64,000 nucleotides of DNA from Methylomarinum sp. Ch1-1 (lineage in GTDB: Bacteria; Pseudomonadota; Gammaproteobacteria; Methylococcales; Methylomonadaceae), in contig NZ_CP157743.1 of NCBI RefSeq assembly GCF_030717995.2, forward strand, positions 2,000,001 to 2,064,000, read 5' to 3'. The translations under genes and the position numbers were made by a program. The notes under the pieces are model-generated. The model did not search any database. It was given only the letters and a program-made list of their open reading frames with translations, and was not told the origin of the DNA. How positions within the stretch are numbered: position 1 is the first letter of the stretch; the number at the start of each line of letters is the position of its first letter. Below, in pieces: positions 30,923-40,576 of this stretch.

Positions 30923-31846
30923 ATGACTGTCAATCATTCGAGCTGCTCTTTAACCGTTTATGCCTGGCTGTCGATTGCCGCGGCGGTCGCGACGATCACG
31001 TTGAAGAGCTATGCCTATTGGCTGACCGACTCAGTCGGCTTGTTATCCGATGCGATGGAATCGTTGATCAATCTGGCGGCGGCGGTCATCGCGCTGCTGG
31101 CTTTAACGGTGGCGGCTAAGCCGCCGGATGAAAAGCATGCTTACGGTCACGAAAAAGTAGAATATTTTTCTAGCGGCGCCGAAGGCGTACTGATTTTGTT
31201 GGCGGCGATCAGCATCATGTGGGTGGCTTGGGAAAGGCTCCTGCATCCGCAGCCAATTCGGCAGTTGGATATCGGCTTGGTCGTTTCGGCGATCGCCTCA
31301 TTAATTAATTTACTGGTGGCGCGAGTATTGATCAGGGTCGGTAAGCGGCGTCAATCGATCACGCTGGAGGCCGATGGCAGACATTTGTTGACCGATGTGT
31401 GGACGACGGCTGGCGTCATCGCCGGCGTGGGTGTTATTGCCGGCCTGCAATGGCTGGGCTATCAGGGCTGGGAAAGACTGGATCCGATCATCGCGATATT
31501 GGTGGCCGTCAATATCGTCTGGACCGGCATCGGTTTGATGCGTCGCACCTTTGCCGGATTGATGGACGTCGCATTGGACAGTCGGGAACAGGAAACGATC
31601 ATCGCGATATTGGATGAGTTCGTGCGGCGAGAAGGCATCGCCTACCACGCGCTGCGCACACGCTATTCGGGGAGTCGTCGTTTTATCTCGGTGCATATAC
31701 TGGTGCCTGGCGTATGGACCGTGCAACAAGGCCACGACTTGCTAGAGCTGATCGAAAGCCGAATCAGCCGCCGTTTTGACAGCATCGATATCGACACCCA
31801 TCTGGAGCCGATAGAGGACATCGTCTCATGGCGACATAATCATTAA
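30923..31846 (+). CDS. Cation diffusion facilitator transporter
   Basis: 307 residues, six membrane helices, then a cytoplasmic domain of about 90 residues. Metal-site residues: SVGLLSDAMESLINL in helix 2 and ADGRHLLTDVWTTAG in helix 5 (His-x-x-x-Asp). KHAYGHEKVEYFSS is the conserved loop. Exports divalent metals such as Zn2+, Fe2+ or Mn2+; substrate not decidable. It precedes a cytochrome b561 gene by 17 bases. Confidence 0.9.
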   Translation: MTVNHSSCSLTVYAWLSIAAAVATITLKSYAYWLTDSVGLLSDAMESLINLAAAVIALLALTVAAKPPDEKHAYGHEKVEYFSSGAEGVLILLAAISIMWVAWERLLHPQPIRQLDIGLVVSAIASLINLLVARVLIRVGKRRQSITLEADGRHLLTDVWTTAGVIAGVGVIAGLQWLGYQGWERLDPIIAILVAVNIVWTGIGLMRRTFAGLMDVALDSREQETIIAILDEFVRREGIAYHALRTRYSGSRRFISVHILVPGVWTVQQGHDLLELIESRISRRFDSIDIDTHLEPIEDIVSWRHNH

Positions 31847-31863
31847 CTGAATCAGGAGAACTT

Positions 31864-32430
31864 ATGAGTAATAGAGTTAAAGTCTGGGATCTGCCGCTAA
31901 GAATTTTTCATTGGACGTTGGTTGCGGCCTTCCTGATTGCTTATGTCAGCGAAGACGATTTGCTGACGGTCCATGTTTGGGCGGGTTACCTGATTGGCGG
32001 ATTATTACTGTTTCGGATCGTTTGGGGGTTTGTCGGCAATCGTTACGCCCGCTTTGCCAATTTTATTTGCAGCCCGGCCGCGGGGCTGCGCTACCTGCAG
32101 GAAGTGGTCGAGTTGAAAGGCAAACGCTATCTTGGCCATAATCCGGCCGGCGCCTGGATGATCGTGTTGTTGCTGCTCAGTCTATTGCTGACGACGTTGA
32201 CCGGGGTTGCCGTTTACGCGGCGGATCAGAGCGCCGGGCCTATGGCCGGACTGGTCGGGACTGCACAGGAAGAATTATGGGAGGAAAGCCATGAGTTTTT
32301 TGCCAATTTGACGGTGTTTTTGGTTATTCTGCATGTATTGGGCGTACTGCTTGAAAGTTTCGTGCATCGTGAAAGTCTGGTCAGGTCGATGTGGCACGGT
32401 TTTAAAAGAGCGGAGGAAGAGGGGGATTAG
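31864..32430 (+). CDS. Cytochrome b561-type membrane protein
   Basis: 188 residues with four helices and histidines placed for b-haem ligation (RIFHWTL, VHVWAGYLIG, VILHVLGVLLESFVHRESLV). KVWDLPLRIFHW is the typical start of the Ni/Fe-hydrogenase-type cytochrome b family. Such proteins shuttle electrons between quinones and periplasmic partners. An AGGAGAA site precedes the ATG. Just upstream of a two-component pair. Confidence 0.9.
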   Translation: MSNRVKVWDLPLRIFHWTLVAAFLIAYVSEDDLLTVHVWAGYLIGGLLLFRIVWGFVGNRYARFANFICSPAAGLRYLQEVVELKGKRYLGHNPAGAWMIVLLLLSLLLTTLTGVAVYAADQSAGPMAGLVGTAQEELWEESHEFFANLTVFLVILHVLGVLLESFVHRESLVRSMWHGFKRAEEEGD

Positions 32431-32533
32431 CGGGGATTGGTTGCCTTTTCGATGGTTTGATCGTTTTTTTGGCGTCTGGCTTTGGGCGGTTTACAACGGG
32501 TTTGGTTTATAAAAGATGGGATGATCATGAATT

Positions 32534-33232
32534 ATGATGCGTTTGCTGATTATTGAGGATAATCAAGACTTGGCTTTGGAATTGGCGGATTATTTTGAAG
32601 ACCAGGGCAACGTCATTGATTGCGCCAGCGACGGAGTGACTGGTTTGCATTTGGCCGTGATCAATGTCTATGATGTGTTGATTCTGGATCTGAGTCTGCC
32701 GGGCATGGATGGATTGGAGCTTTGCCGGCGTCTACGCGAAGATGCCGGCAAATGGTTGCCGGTGCTGATGCTGACCGCTAGAGACACCCTCGATGATAGA
32801 ATCCGGGGCTTTGAACACGGTGCGGACGATTATCTGGTCAAGCCGTTTTCGTTGAAGGAGCTGCAACTGCGAGTTCAAGCACTAGCCAGGCGCGGCGCTG
32901 GTTCCCGTCAGGCACAGGTGTTGCATTGTGATGATCTGCGCTTGAACGTCGAAACGCGGGAAGTTAGCCGTGGCGGCAAGGAAATCGAACTCACCGTCAT
33001 CGAGTTTCAGATCCTTGAATTACTGATGCGGCGCAGTCCGAAAGTGGTCAGCCGAAATGAAATGACTGCTAAAATCTGGGGGGACCATCCTCCCGACGCC
33101 GATGTATTAAAAGTGCATATTCATCATCTTCGCAACGCCATCGACAAACCCTTTGCCGAACAGTTATTGCATACGGTCAGAGGCGTCGGTTACAAACTAC
33201 AATCCGAACATGCCCTACCGTCTGAATCTTAG
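32534..33232 (+). CDS. OmpR-family response regulator
   Basis: 232 residues. Receiver domain with IIEDN, phospho-acceptor in LILDLSLPGMDG and LVKPFSLKEL, followed by a winged-helix DNA-binding domain (ELTVIEFQILELLMRR, VLKVHIHHLRNAID). It overlaps the sensor kinase gene by 23 bases, so the two are translated together. Confidence 0.94.
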   Translation: MMRLLIIEDNQDLALELADYFEDQGNVIDCASDGVTGLHLAVINVYDVLILDLSLPGMDGLELCRRLREDAGKWLPVLMLTARDTLDDRIRGFEHGADDYLVKPFSLKELQLRVQALARRGAGSRQAQVLHCDDLRLNVETREVSRGGKEIELTVIEFQILELLMRRSPKVVSRNEMTAKIWGDHPPDADVLKVHIHHLRNAIDKPFAEQLLHTVRGVGYKLQSEHALPSES

Positions 33233-34520
33233 ATACCGGATCTTTTTCACCTACCCGTTGCTGGGATTTTTGATCAGTGTGCTGGTCATTGTCTTTTTTA
33301 TTTTCTCCTTTGATCTGTTGGAAAGGCAATATATGGATAACTTTTTGCTGGAGGAACTCGATCATTTTATTGAGAACAGCACGTCGAATCCGGAGTTGAC
33401 CGAACAGCACGCCAGTCACTGGGAAATCTATAAGATCGATGACGATCACCCGTTCGACTTGCTCAACTTCCTGTCCCAATATTCTCCCGGCACCTATGAT
33501 GTGGAATTACGCGGTCAAATGTACGATATCGGCATTGCCGAACGCGATGGCGCAAGATATTACATACTCTACAACGATCAGGATGCGGAAGCGCTGGAAA
33601 TCAATTTGATCGCCTTCATGGTCGCTAGCGCATGCGTGATCATCTGGGCCGCCACCGCTTACGGTTTGTGGTTTTCCAAACGGGTGTTGAAGCCGGTGAT
33701 GTCATTGGCCGATGAAGTCAGGACGCTGGACCTTGGCGCCGCCGAAGCGATTGAGGTCGATAGCTATGCGCAAGATGAAGTCGGTTTTCTGGCTTCCGAA
33801 TTTGACAGTTATATCAATCGGATCAGAAGGTTGATCGAACGGGAGCGGGAATTTACTGCGAATGCCAGTCACGAGCTGAGAACGCCGCTGACGATTATCA
33901 AGGCGGCGACCGAAGCGCTATTGTTGCGGCAGAATTTGCCGGAAGACATCAGAACCAGGCTATTAAGGATAGAACGGGCGGTTAACGAGATGAACAATTG
34001 TCTGCAGGTGTTGCTGATCTTGTCGCGGGAACCGGACCGGTCGCAGTTATTGACCGACTCGACGGATTTGGTCAGGTTGGTGGAGCAATTATTAGAGGAT
34101 TATGAATCTCTGCGTCCGCCGGCGGTGAAAATTGTCAAGCATTTCGCGGCGAGGCCTGTCATCAAGGCACAGGAGGCGATGTTGTCGATCGTGTTGTGTA
34201 ATGTGATCAAAAATGCCTTTTCCAATACCGTTGAAGGCGCCATTACCATAGAGATCGATGATCATCGGCTGACGTTGACCGATACCGGCAAAGGCATACC
34301 TCAAGAGTGTTTGCCACAGGTGGTCAAACGCGGTTATAAGGATCGGCATAGTGAGGGTCAGGGCTTGGGCTTGTCGCTGGTGCAGCGGATCTGCGATTAT
34401 TATCAGTGGCGGCTCTCCATCGACAGCATCAGCGGCCAAGGGACGACGGTGATGCTGGAGTTCGCGCCAGTAACCCCGGATGGCTATGAAATGCCTCGTG
34501 AAGGGAGGGGCGTGTATTGA
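33210..34520 (+). CDS. Sensor histidine kinase of the OmpR pair
   Basis: 436 residues. Helix at about 12-35, periplasmic domain of about 100 residues, second helix at about 137-157, HAMP segment, H-box NASHELRTPLTIIKAA, N-box LCNVIKNAFSNT, G-boxes LTDTGKGIP and GQGLGLSLV. ATG 33210 (MPYRLNLRYRIFF) places a basic N-terminus before the first helix. The signal is unknown; a cytochrome b561 and a metal exporter sit upstream. Confidence 0.93.
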   Translation: MPYRLNLRYRIFFTYPLLGFLISVLVIVFFIFSFDLLERQYMDNFLLEELDHFIENSTSNPELTEQHASHWEIYKIDDDHPFDLLNFLSQYSPGTYDVELRGQMYDIGIAERDGARYYILYNDQDAEALEINLIAFMVASACVIIWAATAYGLWFSKRVLKPVMSLADEVRTLDLGAAEAIEVDSYAQDEVGFLASEFDSYINRIRRLIEREREFTANASHELRTPLTIIKAATEALLLRQNLPEDIRTRLLRIERAVNEMNNCLQVLLILSREPDRSQLLTDSTDLVRLVEQLLEDYESLRPPAVKIVKHFAARPVIKAQEAMLSIVLCNVIKNAFSNTVEGAITIEIDDHRLTLTDTGKGIPQECLPQVVKRGYKDRHSEGQGLGLSLVQRICDYYQWRLSIDSISGQGTTVMLEFAPVTPDGYEMPREGRGVY

Positions 34521-34826
34521 ATTCTTTTGGCGGATCCGCTTGCGCGTGATCCACCTCACGGGGGCGGGTAGGGTGTGCTGACGAAAGGAAGCGCACCGGT
34601 TTTTGATGCGCTTCTCGCTGTTCAGCACATCCTACGCAGGAAGGCAGAGGGTTGACGTGGGAGCGCCGCCCTAATCTCGAAAAGCGGAGAAAGGGCAATC
34701 ACGTTAGGTTGCTGGTGATTGCCACGTAAGCCACCTCCTTGAGTTTGCTTTGCTACAGCCGTCCTTGGCGTTATTGCAAAACCTGCATGTGGATATCATC
34801 GGCCACCATCCGGCCGGCGATAATGA
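34521..34826. repeat. REP-like unit between convergent genes
   Basis: Bases 34565-34630 repeat the unit at about 7561-7625 (GTGTGCTGACGA, then GAAGCGCACC and its inverse GATGCGCTTC around a T-rich loop). The convergent position suits a bidirectional terminator or REP element. No gene seen in the rest. Confidence 0.6.
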
Positions 34827-36464
34827 TCACAGTTGATCCATCTCATCGCCCCAATCAATGCTGTCTGAGACATAGTAGCGGAAACTTCGATGTTCATCCT
34901 GTTGTCGTCTCAACACAAACAATGCGCGGCCTACGCCACGGCGCCGATAACCGCCGTTTTCTTTGCCGAGGATTTGGTCGCGCCAGGTGCCGAAGTTGAC
35001 GTAAGTAAAATTACTGCGCGGACGGGATGAATTCGGTTCAGCATATTCCATGCCGGCGTCCGATTGCAGTGGTATATGGGTATGACCTTCGCCGTGAAGA
35101 CGAAAGCCGCGTTCCCAAAAGGCTTTTTGAAATGTCGGGAATTTTTGAATATCCTTAAAGCTCGCGCCGTCTTTGTGATAGACAGTCAAAGGCAACAGTT
35201 TTTTGTCGATAAATCCCATGAGGCTGAGAATCGCCTTGACCAGGGTCAACTGAATGCGGAACAAGCGAAAGGGACCGGTTAGCTTCAACCAGGCGCGGGC
35301 CGCTTTTAACATGATGCGCCTTTTCTTCGGCGAACTTTCCAGCGTAAAATCCCAGCTCAGCCACTCGCATATCGCCTGATACAGTTCTGATTCTATGATG
35401 TCACGAACTACCGCACTGGTTTCTTCACGCCGGGCTTCCTGCAATATACGGGTTACCGCCGCGGAAGAAGGCCGGTACAAATCCAGCTCATCCAAAATGC
35501 ACTTTATGCGAGAAATTTCGGGTTCATTCCTTCCGGCCAATTGGTTTTTAGCTTGAAAAATAAACGTCGATAAAACACCGGCCGCGACGCTGTCGCCGAA
35601 GCACGCCGCGGTAAAGGGCTGATATTGCAATGTTTGCCAAATATCGGTACGCCAACCGTCGCCGACTGCCCACCCCAATTGATCGTTTTCCTGGTTAACG
35701 GCAAGGCTGTTGTTGGAATCGCGCCATTGGCCATGAGTGAGAAATAACCGTAAATCCTCATCTCCCCAATAGAATGGGAGCCAGGGTACGGTTTTGGGGT
35801 CGATAAAATGGTTTTCGTTAGCGAAGTACATTTTTCCGATCCAGCGTCGGTATTCTGGCGACAGTTCTGCAACCGGCTGGCCTAGGCAATCCTCGTAAAA
35901 GGATCTCAAAACCCGCTCGTCGGTCAACATTTCCTTGTCATGATTGCCGAGCAGCACGATGACATTGGTTTCTGTGCCATCGTGTTTGAGTGTGCTGCGC
36001 AGATTTTGTAAATGATAAAAAAATCCGCAGCTACCGTGTCGATGAGATTGAGACGCCTCGTCTTTTTGACCCGTTTGCGGTTTCCGGGCATGCAATTCAA
36101 CAATACCCTGCATGATTTCGTTTAGCGCTTCATGGAATTTAGGGTTGGCTTGTTCGGGATTATCCGGCTCGGTTCTTTCCCAGGGGTACACGCCTTTTTG
36201 AGCCCAGACCGCAGTACGGATCATGTCGGCAACATCGCCAACCACCACTAGCGTCAATTCTTCAATGGTATTTTTCCGGCAAGTGCTGATGATTTCATTG
36301 AAAAAATCTTCCCAGGCCGTTTCCTCGGCGCTTTGTGTACCGGCCGTGCCGTCGGTGAAATGGACGTCGCTGATGCAGACGCATAGGCGGTTCTGTTTTG
36401 CCGGCGCTTTGCGTTCGGGTTGCAGCGTCTCCAGCGTGATGTTGAGGCTTTCGGATGTAGTCAT
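34827..36464 (-). CDS. Metallophosphoesterase
   Basis: 545 residues, calcineurin-like fold. Metal-site motifs: CISDVHFTDG (D-x-H), VVVGDVADM (GD-x-x-D), VLLGNHDKE (GNHD), FLTHGQWRD and GEGHTHIPLQSD (GHTH). A helical insert of about 200 residues separates the later motifs. ATG 36464 follows GAGGGAC by eight bases. Last of a three-gene operon with an alpha/beta hydrolase and a GMC oxidoreductase. The substrate is unknown. Confidence 0.86.
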   Translation of the reverse strand: MTTSESLNITLETLQPERKAPAKQNRLCVCISDVHFTDGTAGTQSAEETAWEDFFNEIISTCRKNTIEELTLVVVGDVADMIRTAVWAQKGVYPWERTEPDNPEQANPKFHEALNEIMQGIVELHARKPQTGQKDEASQSHRHGSCGFFYHLQNLRSTLKHDGTETNVIVLLGNHDKEMLTDERVLRSFYEDCLGQPVAELSPEYRRWIGKMYFANENHFIDPKTVPWLPFYWGDEDLRLFLTHGQWRDSNNSLAVNQENDQLGWAVGDGWRTDIWQTLQYQPFTAACFGDSVAAGVLSTFIFQAKNQLAGRNEPEISRIKCILDELDLYRPSSAAVTRILQEARREETSAVVRDIIESELYQAICEWLSWDFTLESSPKKRRIMLKAARAWLKLTGPFRLFRIQLTLVKAILSLMGFIDKKLLPLTVYHKDGASFKDIQKFPTFQKAFWERGFRLHGEGHTHIPLQSDAGMEYAEPNSSRPRSNFTYVNFGTWRDQILGKENGGYRRRGVGRALFVLRRQQDEHRSFRYYVSDSIDWGDEMDQL

Positions 36465-36475
36465 AATGTTGTCCC

Positions 36476-38218
36476 TCAATCCCGGTTTTGTTCTAAAAAT
36501 TGCAGGAAGCGGGGGAAAATGTCTTTATCGACGTTTTTACCCATAAACACGTCTTGGTGGCCATAGCCGGGGAAAACATGCAGCTGATGGCGTCCAGGAA
36601 CAATTTCTTCCAAACGACGGTGACAAACGATGTTGGAGTCGGTGAATACCTTGTTTTTTTCTCCGGTCACGAATAACACTGGCGTTTCGATTTCCTCGGC
36701 ATATTGGAAATAATTGTCGGGCAAGGGGCGATAGCGCGGGTCTTCGGTATTGTATTTCACCGCGGTATTGTCGTTGTTAACCATTTTATTGACATGCCGG
36801 TAATAGTTGACGCTGACGCCGCCATAAAGGTCGCCGCCGCGGCGGTGGGTCACATCGAGCAAATTTTCATGGCTGTACAGCGCGGGAAAACCGGTCCCCC
36901 ACATGAAACTCAGCATATGACATTCCGGGACATCGCATTCACGATGGAATAAGGAGACGCCCCAGCCGATGGCTTTGCCGATCGACCAGCCCGGTTCGCG
37001 CCGCCAGTATGGATTAAGATATTCGAGACTGAAAACATAGTCTGATAAGAAAGGTCCCAGGGATAACTTGACCTTGGACCACTTCGGAATTCGCGGCGTT
37101 AATGCGACGCTGTTGGCGATAACGCTACGGATACCGGTGACGGTCTTGCCAAACAACGCCATCGTAAACGATACCGAGCCCAGGCAATGGCAAATCACAT
37201 GGATGCGGCGGTTCGGCCCGACCGCTTCACGCACTTTAGCGATGGCGGCTGGGTGGTCGTATAATGCGATATCGTCCATGTTGAAGTTGTTCCGATGCAG
37301 GTTGTAGGAAAAGCGATTACTCATCCGATAATCCAGCGTCCATACGTCTTCGAAACCATGGTCGAGCAGGTATTGAACCAGATTATTATGTTCGGGCATG
37401 ATGAACATATCGGAGGAGGTCGTTAAACCGTGCAGGATAACGACGACGTCATCACTGGCCGCACGTTGATAACGCAGCAAACTTAAGCCCAGTTTGTCGG
37501 TCGTGTTGAAGGGGTGGGTCGTGATTTCGGCATCTTTGACGCCTTCGGTGGTATAAAGCGGGATTTCCCGTTCGAAGGCCCCCATTCGCGGCATCAACGA
37601 GGGGCCGTAAATATCCCAGAGTCCTCCCATGAAAAACTTTCCGAAGCGTTCGATGCCTTGCATGCGTTCGGCGAGATTGCCGCCGCCGCTACGTATCGTG
37701 GTCAATTGTTTCATGAAATCCATCGTTTCGATATGCAGAATACCGACCGCGTACAGCTCGGCCTTAGCTTCTTGTTCGGCGGCTACATGTCCGCGAAACA
37801 GATTGGTGAATAACGTCGTGGTATCGCGCCATAAATCGGGACCGACGTTATCCTGAATTTCCTTGACGCCGCTGAAAGTCATCGGCTGGCCGGCCGAGTC
37901 ATTAAAAAACAGTCGATAACGCATTTGTTTGCGGTTCAAATCGGCGCTGTCGACGAATAGATTGAAAACCCCTTTTTCGACGGTACAGCGGCCGCCGACC
38001 AAGTCTCCTTCGACATAGCCTATGGCTTCGGCTTGATGTTCCGGGGATTGCAGAAATTGATCCAGGTCTTCGCTACGGATGGTCAAATGAAACATGAAGT
38101 AATGGTTTTGTTCCCGGCCTCGTTGAAAACCGTCCTCGAACGCGGTCTCGTCCGCGCTCATATAGCCTTTCATTTCTTCGGTGAATTGGAATGAGATTGC
38201 TGTTGAATTGTTAGTCAT
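36476..38218 (-). CDS. Alpha/beta hydrolase with Cys nucleophile elbow
   Basis: 580 residues. The N-terminal ~230 are a domain also found next to cholesterol-oxidase-like proteins. An alpha/beta hydrolase domain follows: oxyanion region VVILHGLTTSSDMF, nucleophile elbow VICHCLGSV, and likely catalytic His in FPGYGHQDVF. The elbow has Cys where lipases have Ser, as in PHA synthases. Eleven bases separate it from the next gene. In some bacteria this part and the GMC part are one long protein, supporting joint function on a sterol or other hydrophobic substrate. Confidence 0.82.
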   Translation of the reverse strand: MTNNSTAISFQFTEEMKGYMSADETAFEDGFQRGREQNHYFMFHLTIRSEDLDQFLQSPEHQAEAIGYVEGDLVGGRCTVEKGVFNLFVDSADLNRKQMRYRLFFNDSAGQPMTFSGVKEIQDNVGPDLWRDTTTLFTNLFRGHVAAEQEAKAELYAVGILHIETMDFMKQLTTIRSGGGNLAERMQGIERFGKFFMGGLWDIYGPSLMPRMGAFEREIPLYTTEGVKDAEITTHPFNTTDKLGLSLLRYQRAASDDVVVILHGLTTSSDMFIMPEHNNLVQYLLDHGFEDVWTLDYRMSNRFSYNLHRNNFNMDDIALYDHPAAIAKVREAVGPNRRIHVICHCLGSVSFTMALFGKTVTGIRSVIANSVALTPRIPKWSKVKLSLGPFLSDYVFSLEYLNPYWRREPGWSIGKAIGWGVSLFHRECDVPECHMLSFMWGTGFPALYSHENLLDVTHRRGGDLYGGVSVNYYRHVNKMVNNDNTAVKYNTEDPRYRPLPDNYFQYAEEIETPVLFVTGEKNKVFTDSNIVCHRRLEEIVPGRHQLHVFPGYGHQDVFMGKNVDKDIFPRFLQFLEQNRD

Positions 38219-38239
38219 AATGATTGTCTCGAGGTCGCG

Positions 38240-40039
38240 TTATTGTTGATCGTTGATGCCCAAATCGGCGTTCGGTTTAATGCCGGTAATTCCTTCGGCA
38301 ATCCATTCGGCTGTCGCGGAAATGGTCGCAATGGGATTGGAACCGACCGCGCTGGGCAATATTGAACCGTCCGCGACATAGAGGCCTTTATAGCCAAAGG
38401 CTTCACCGCGATTTTGCGGATTTCCGCTGACCACTCCTTGATCCGGTGAGTCCGCTATAATACAGCCGCCCAAAGGATGTACGGTAATGTTGTGACGGTA
38501 AGGAAAAAAGGACGTGATGTTGCGGAATACCGGCCAACCCCAGGTCGGCAGTGGAATAAAGCAACGCCCTTTGACAAATTCCTGGAACCGTTTGCCGGTA
38601 TCGAGGATGGCCTGATAAAGCGCCATGCTGGTGCTCTGCGGCCAATGCAAATCGATTCGGCCCTGTTTGTTTAACGATAATTTGCCGTCGCCGTGGTCCA
38701 GGCCCATGCATAACAGCACGCTGCTTTTATAGGATATGTCGCCTTTCAGTAGTTGATGAAAAGCCGAACCGAGCATGCCGGTCCATGAGCCGGTTGAAAG
38801 GCCTTTTTTCAGCCAGTCCCAGGCTATTTTTAACGTTCGTAAGGCTTTACGTATCCAGCCCATCGGATAGAAGCCCTCGATATACCAGGCAGCAAAACCG
38901 GGGTAGGCGGCATCCTCGAATATAAACGCTTGATTACGCTTGAAGTCGGAATACAGGTTATAGTCCGTGTACTGGGTAATCACCGGGCCGTAATTAGGGT
39001 CGGCTGGTTTTTGGCCTTCGGCGACGAAAGAGAGAAAATCACCATTGCCGGAGAACCAATGGCCCAGTTTTTGACTAAGATTCGGCAGGGTTTTGTGTAC
39101 GTCGCGGCAGCGGAATAAAAGTTCGTTACTGCCGAATGTGCCGGCGGAGATGATGACGCGTTGGGTCGTGACTTGTAGGGTCTCATCTTTTTCAAGGTCG
39201 TTAAAGACGATCCTATAGCCGTTTGTACCGTCGGCTGCGCTATCGTCTTCACCTTCCGCATTCAACGGGACGATTTTGTCTACCAGGCACTCGGTCAAAA
39301 TTTTTCCACCGTGTTGGGTTTCGCCCACATGCAGATAGTTCAAGTCCAAGGTGTTTTTGGAATGGGTATTGCACCCGACGTCGCATTCGCCGCAATAGAC
39401 GCAGGAGGTTTGTAGGGCGCCATAGCGATTGGGTTCTTGTTGACCAATCGGCAGCGCTTCGCTTTTCCCCTTATAGCTATAGTCATTGCCAAAAAAAACG
39501 CAGATATCGGCCAAGGTGCTGGTGCGGTTTTCGTTTTTGGCGAATTCCTGAAACAATTCGGTGCGTACAATGCGGCGTCTTGGGTTTTGTTCCCAGGAAG
39601 GAATGGGGCGCGCCCCTAGCACTTCTTGCGCGACCCGATAATAAGGCGACAACAACGATTTGTTTAGCGCCTTGGGCCAACCTTGTTCGAAAACATGCTC
39701 AGGCGGCTCTAAAAACACATTGGCATAGATCAACGATCCCCCACCGAGAGCGGCCGAAAAAACCGCATCGATTTTATGAAAGGTGCGGATATCGAACATC
39801 CCTCGCAGATTTCTTTTGCGGATATGGCGAGGGCGTTTAACCGCATCGCCTTCGACGTTCCAGAAATTATCGCGCATCTGATGTGGCGTTCTAGGAAATG
39901 AACCCATTGGATAACGTTTGCCGCGTTCCAACAGCAAAACTTTGTCGCCCCATTTTTGAGCTAACCGACAAAAGTTGATTGATCCGCCGAAACCGCTGCC
40001 GACGACGACGGCTTCATAATCAAGGTTTTTGCTAACCAT
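38240..40039 (-). CDS. GMC oxidoreductase, cholesterol-oxidase-like
   Basis: 599 residues. FAD-binding motif VVGSGFGGSINFCRLA at the N-terminus, GGGSLIYANVF in the active-site region, and ending HPLGGCIIADSP with GLYVADGSILPSAVGSNPIATI, the GMC C-terminal signature. A Cys cluster CVYCGECDVGC lies near residue 215 and may bind iron-sulfur or zinc. No signal peptide. Homology suggests oxidation of a sterol or similar alcohol. First gene of the three-gene operon. Confidence 0.87.
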   Translation of the reverse strand: MVSKNLDYEAVVVGSGFGGSINFCRLAQKWGDKVLLLERGKRYPMGSFPRTPHQMRDNFWNVEGDAVKRPRHIRKRNLRGMFDIRTFHKIDAVFSAALGGGSLIYANVFLEPPEHVFEQGWPKALNKSLLSPYYRVAQEVLGARPIPSWEQNPRRRIVRTELFQEFAKNENRTSTLADICVFFGNDYSYKGKSEALPIGQQEPNRYGALQTSCVYCGECDVGCNTHSKNTLDLNYLHVGETQHGGKILTECLVDKIVPLNAEGEDDSAADGTNGYRIVFNDLEKDETLQVTTQRVIISAGTFGSNELLFRCRDVHKTLPNLSQKLGHWFSGNGDFLSFVAEGQKPADPNYGPVITQYTDYNLYSDFKRNQAFIFEDAAYPGFAAWYIEGFYPMGWIRKALRTLKIAWDWLKKGLSTGSWTGMLGSAFHQLLKGDISYKSSVLLCMGLDHGDGKLSLNKQGRIDLHWPQSTSMALYQAILDTGKRFQEFVKGRCFIPLPTWGWPVFRNITSFFPYRHNITVHPLGGCIIADSPDQGVVSGNPQNRGEAFGYKGLYVADGSILPSAVGSNPIATISATAEWIAEGITGIKPNADLGINDQQ

Positions 40040-40576
40040 AATACCTCCTCATTGATTGTTGTTATTATGCAAGGCGACAGTTATTGCCTCATTTGGAAAT
40101 GGGTCGTGCGCGAAATAGGTCCTTGTGCCGTAAACCTCTTTACGGAGTAAAGTCGCTTGTTGTTATTTTAATGGCCCTCTTAATAAATAGACCTAATTGC
40201 CTGATTTTGCAACATAGGATGCATTTAGTCATTGTTATTTCTGGCCGCCAAACTAAAATCTTACGCGACATTGGATCAATTAGATTTTCGATATCGCCCG
40301 GCGTAGAAACAGTCAGGAGTTTCTGAACGTTAAACTCGATCAAAAGCTTTCTGACTAGGGCAGGGCGCAGCAACGTTTGGAATCAGAATAGTTGTCAGGT
40401 TTTTATGTTCCGGTCTTCGATAATAGCAGCCAAGGGGGCGACGGTGATGCAGGAGTTCGGTCCTTAAGTCCCGATGACTGATGGTCCGCGGCAAAATTTA
40501 GAGCTTGCCAGCAGCAGATGTTCAGTTTATCGTTGAAGCGTCGGAAAAAGTCCCATTTATTCGATGAGGTGACCTG
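40040..40576. other. Intergenic stretch with kinase-gene fossil
   Basis: No intact gene. CTTTACGGAGTAAAG at 40138-40152 is a short palindrome. Bases about 40420-40470 resemble the 3' end of the histidine kinase gene at 34425-34475 (shared GACGGTGATGC and GGAGTTCG), suggesting a leftover of a related kinase gene. The upstream part should hold the promoter of the GMC operon. Confidence 0.4.
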
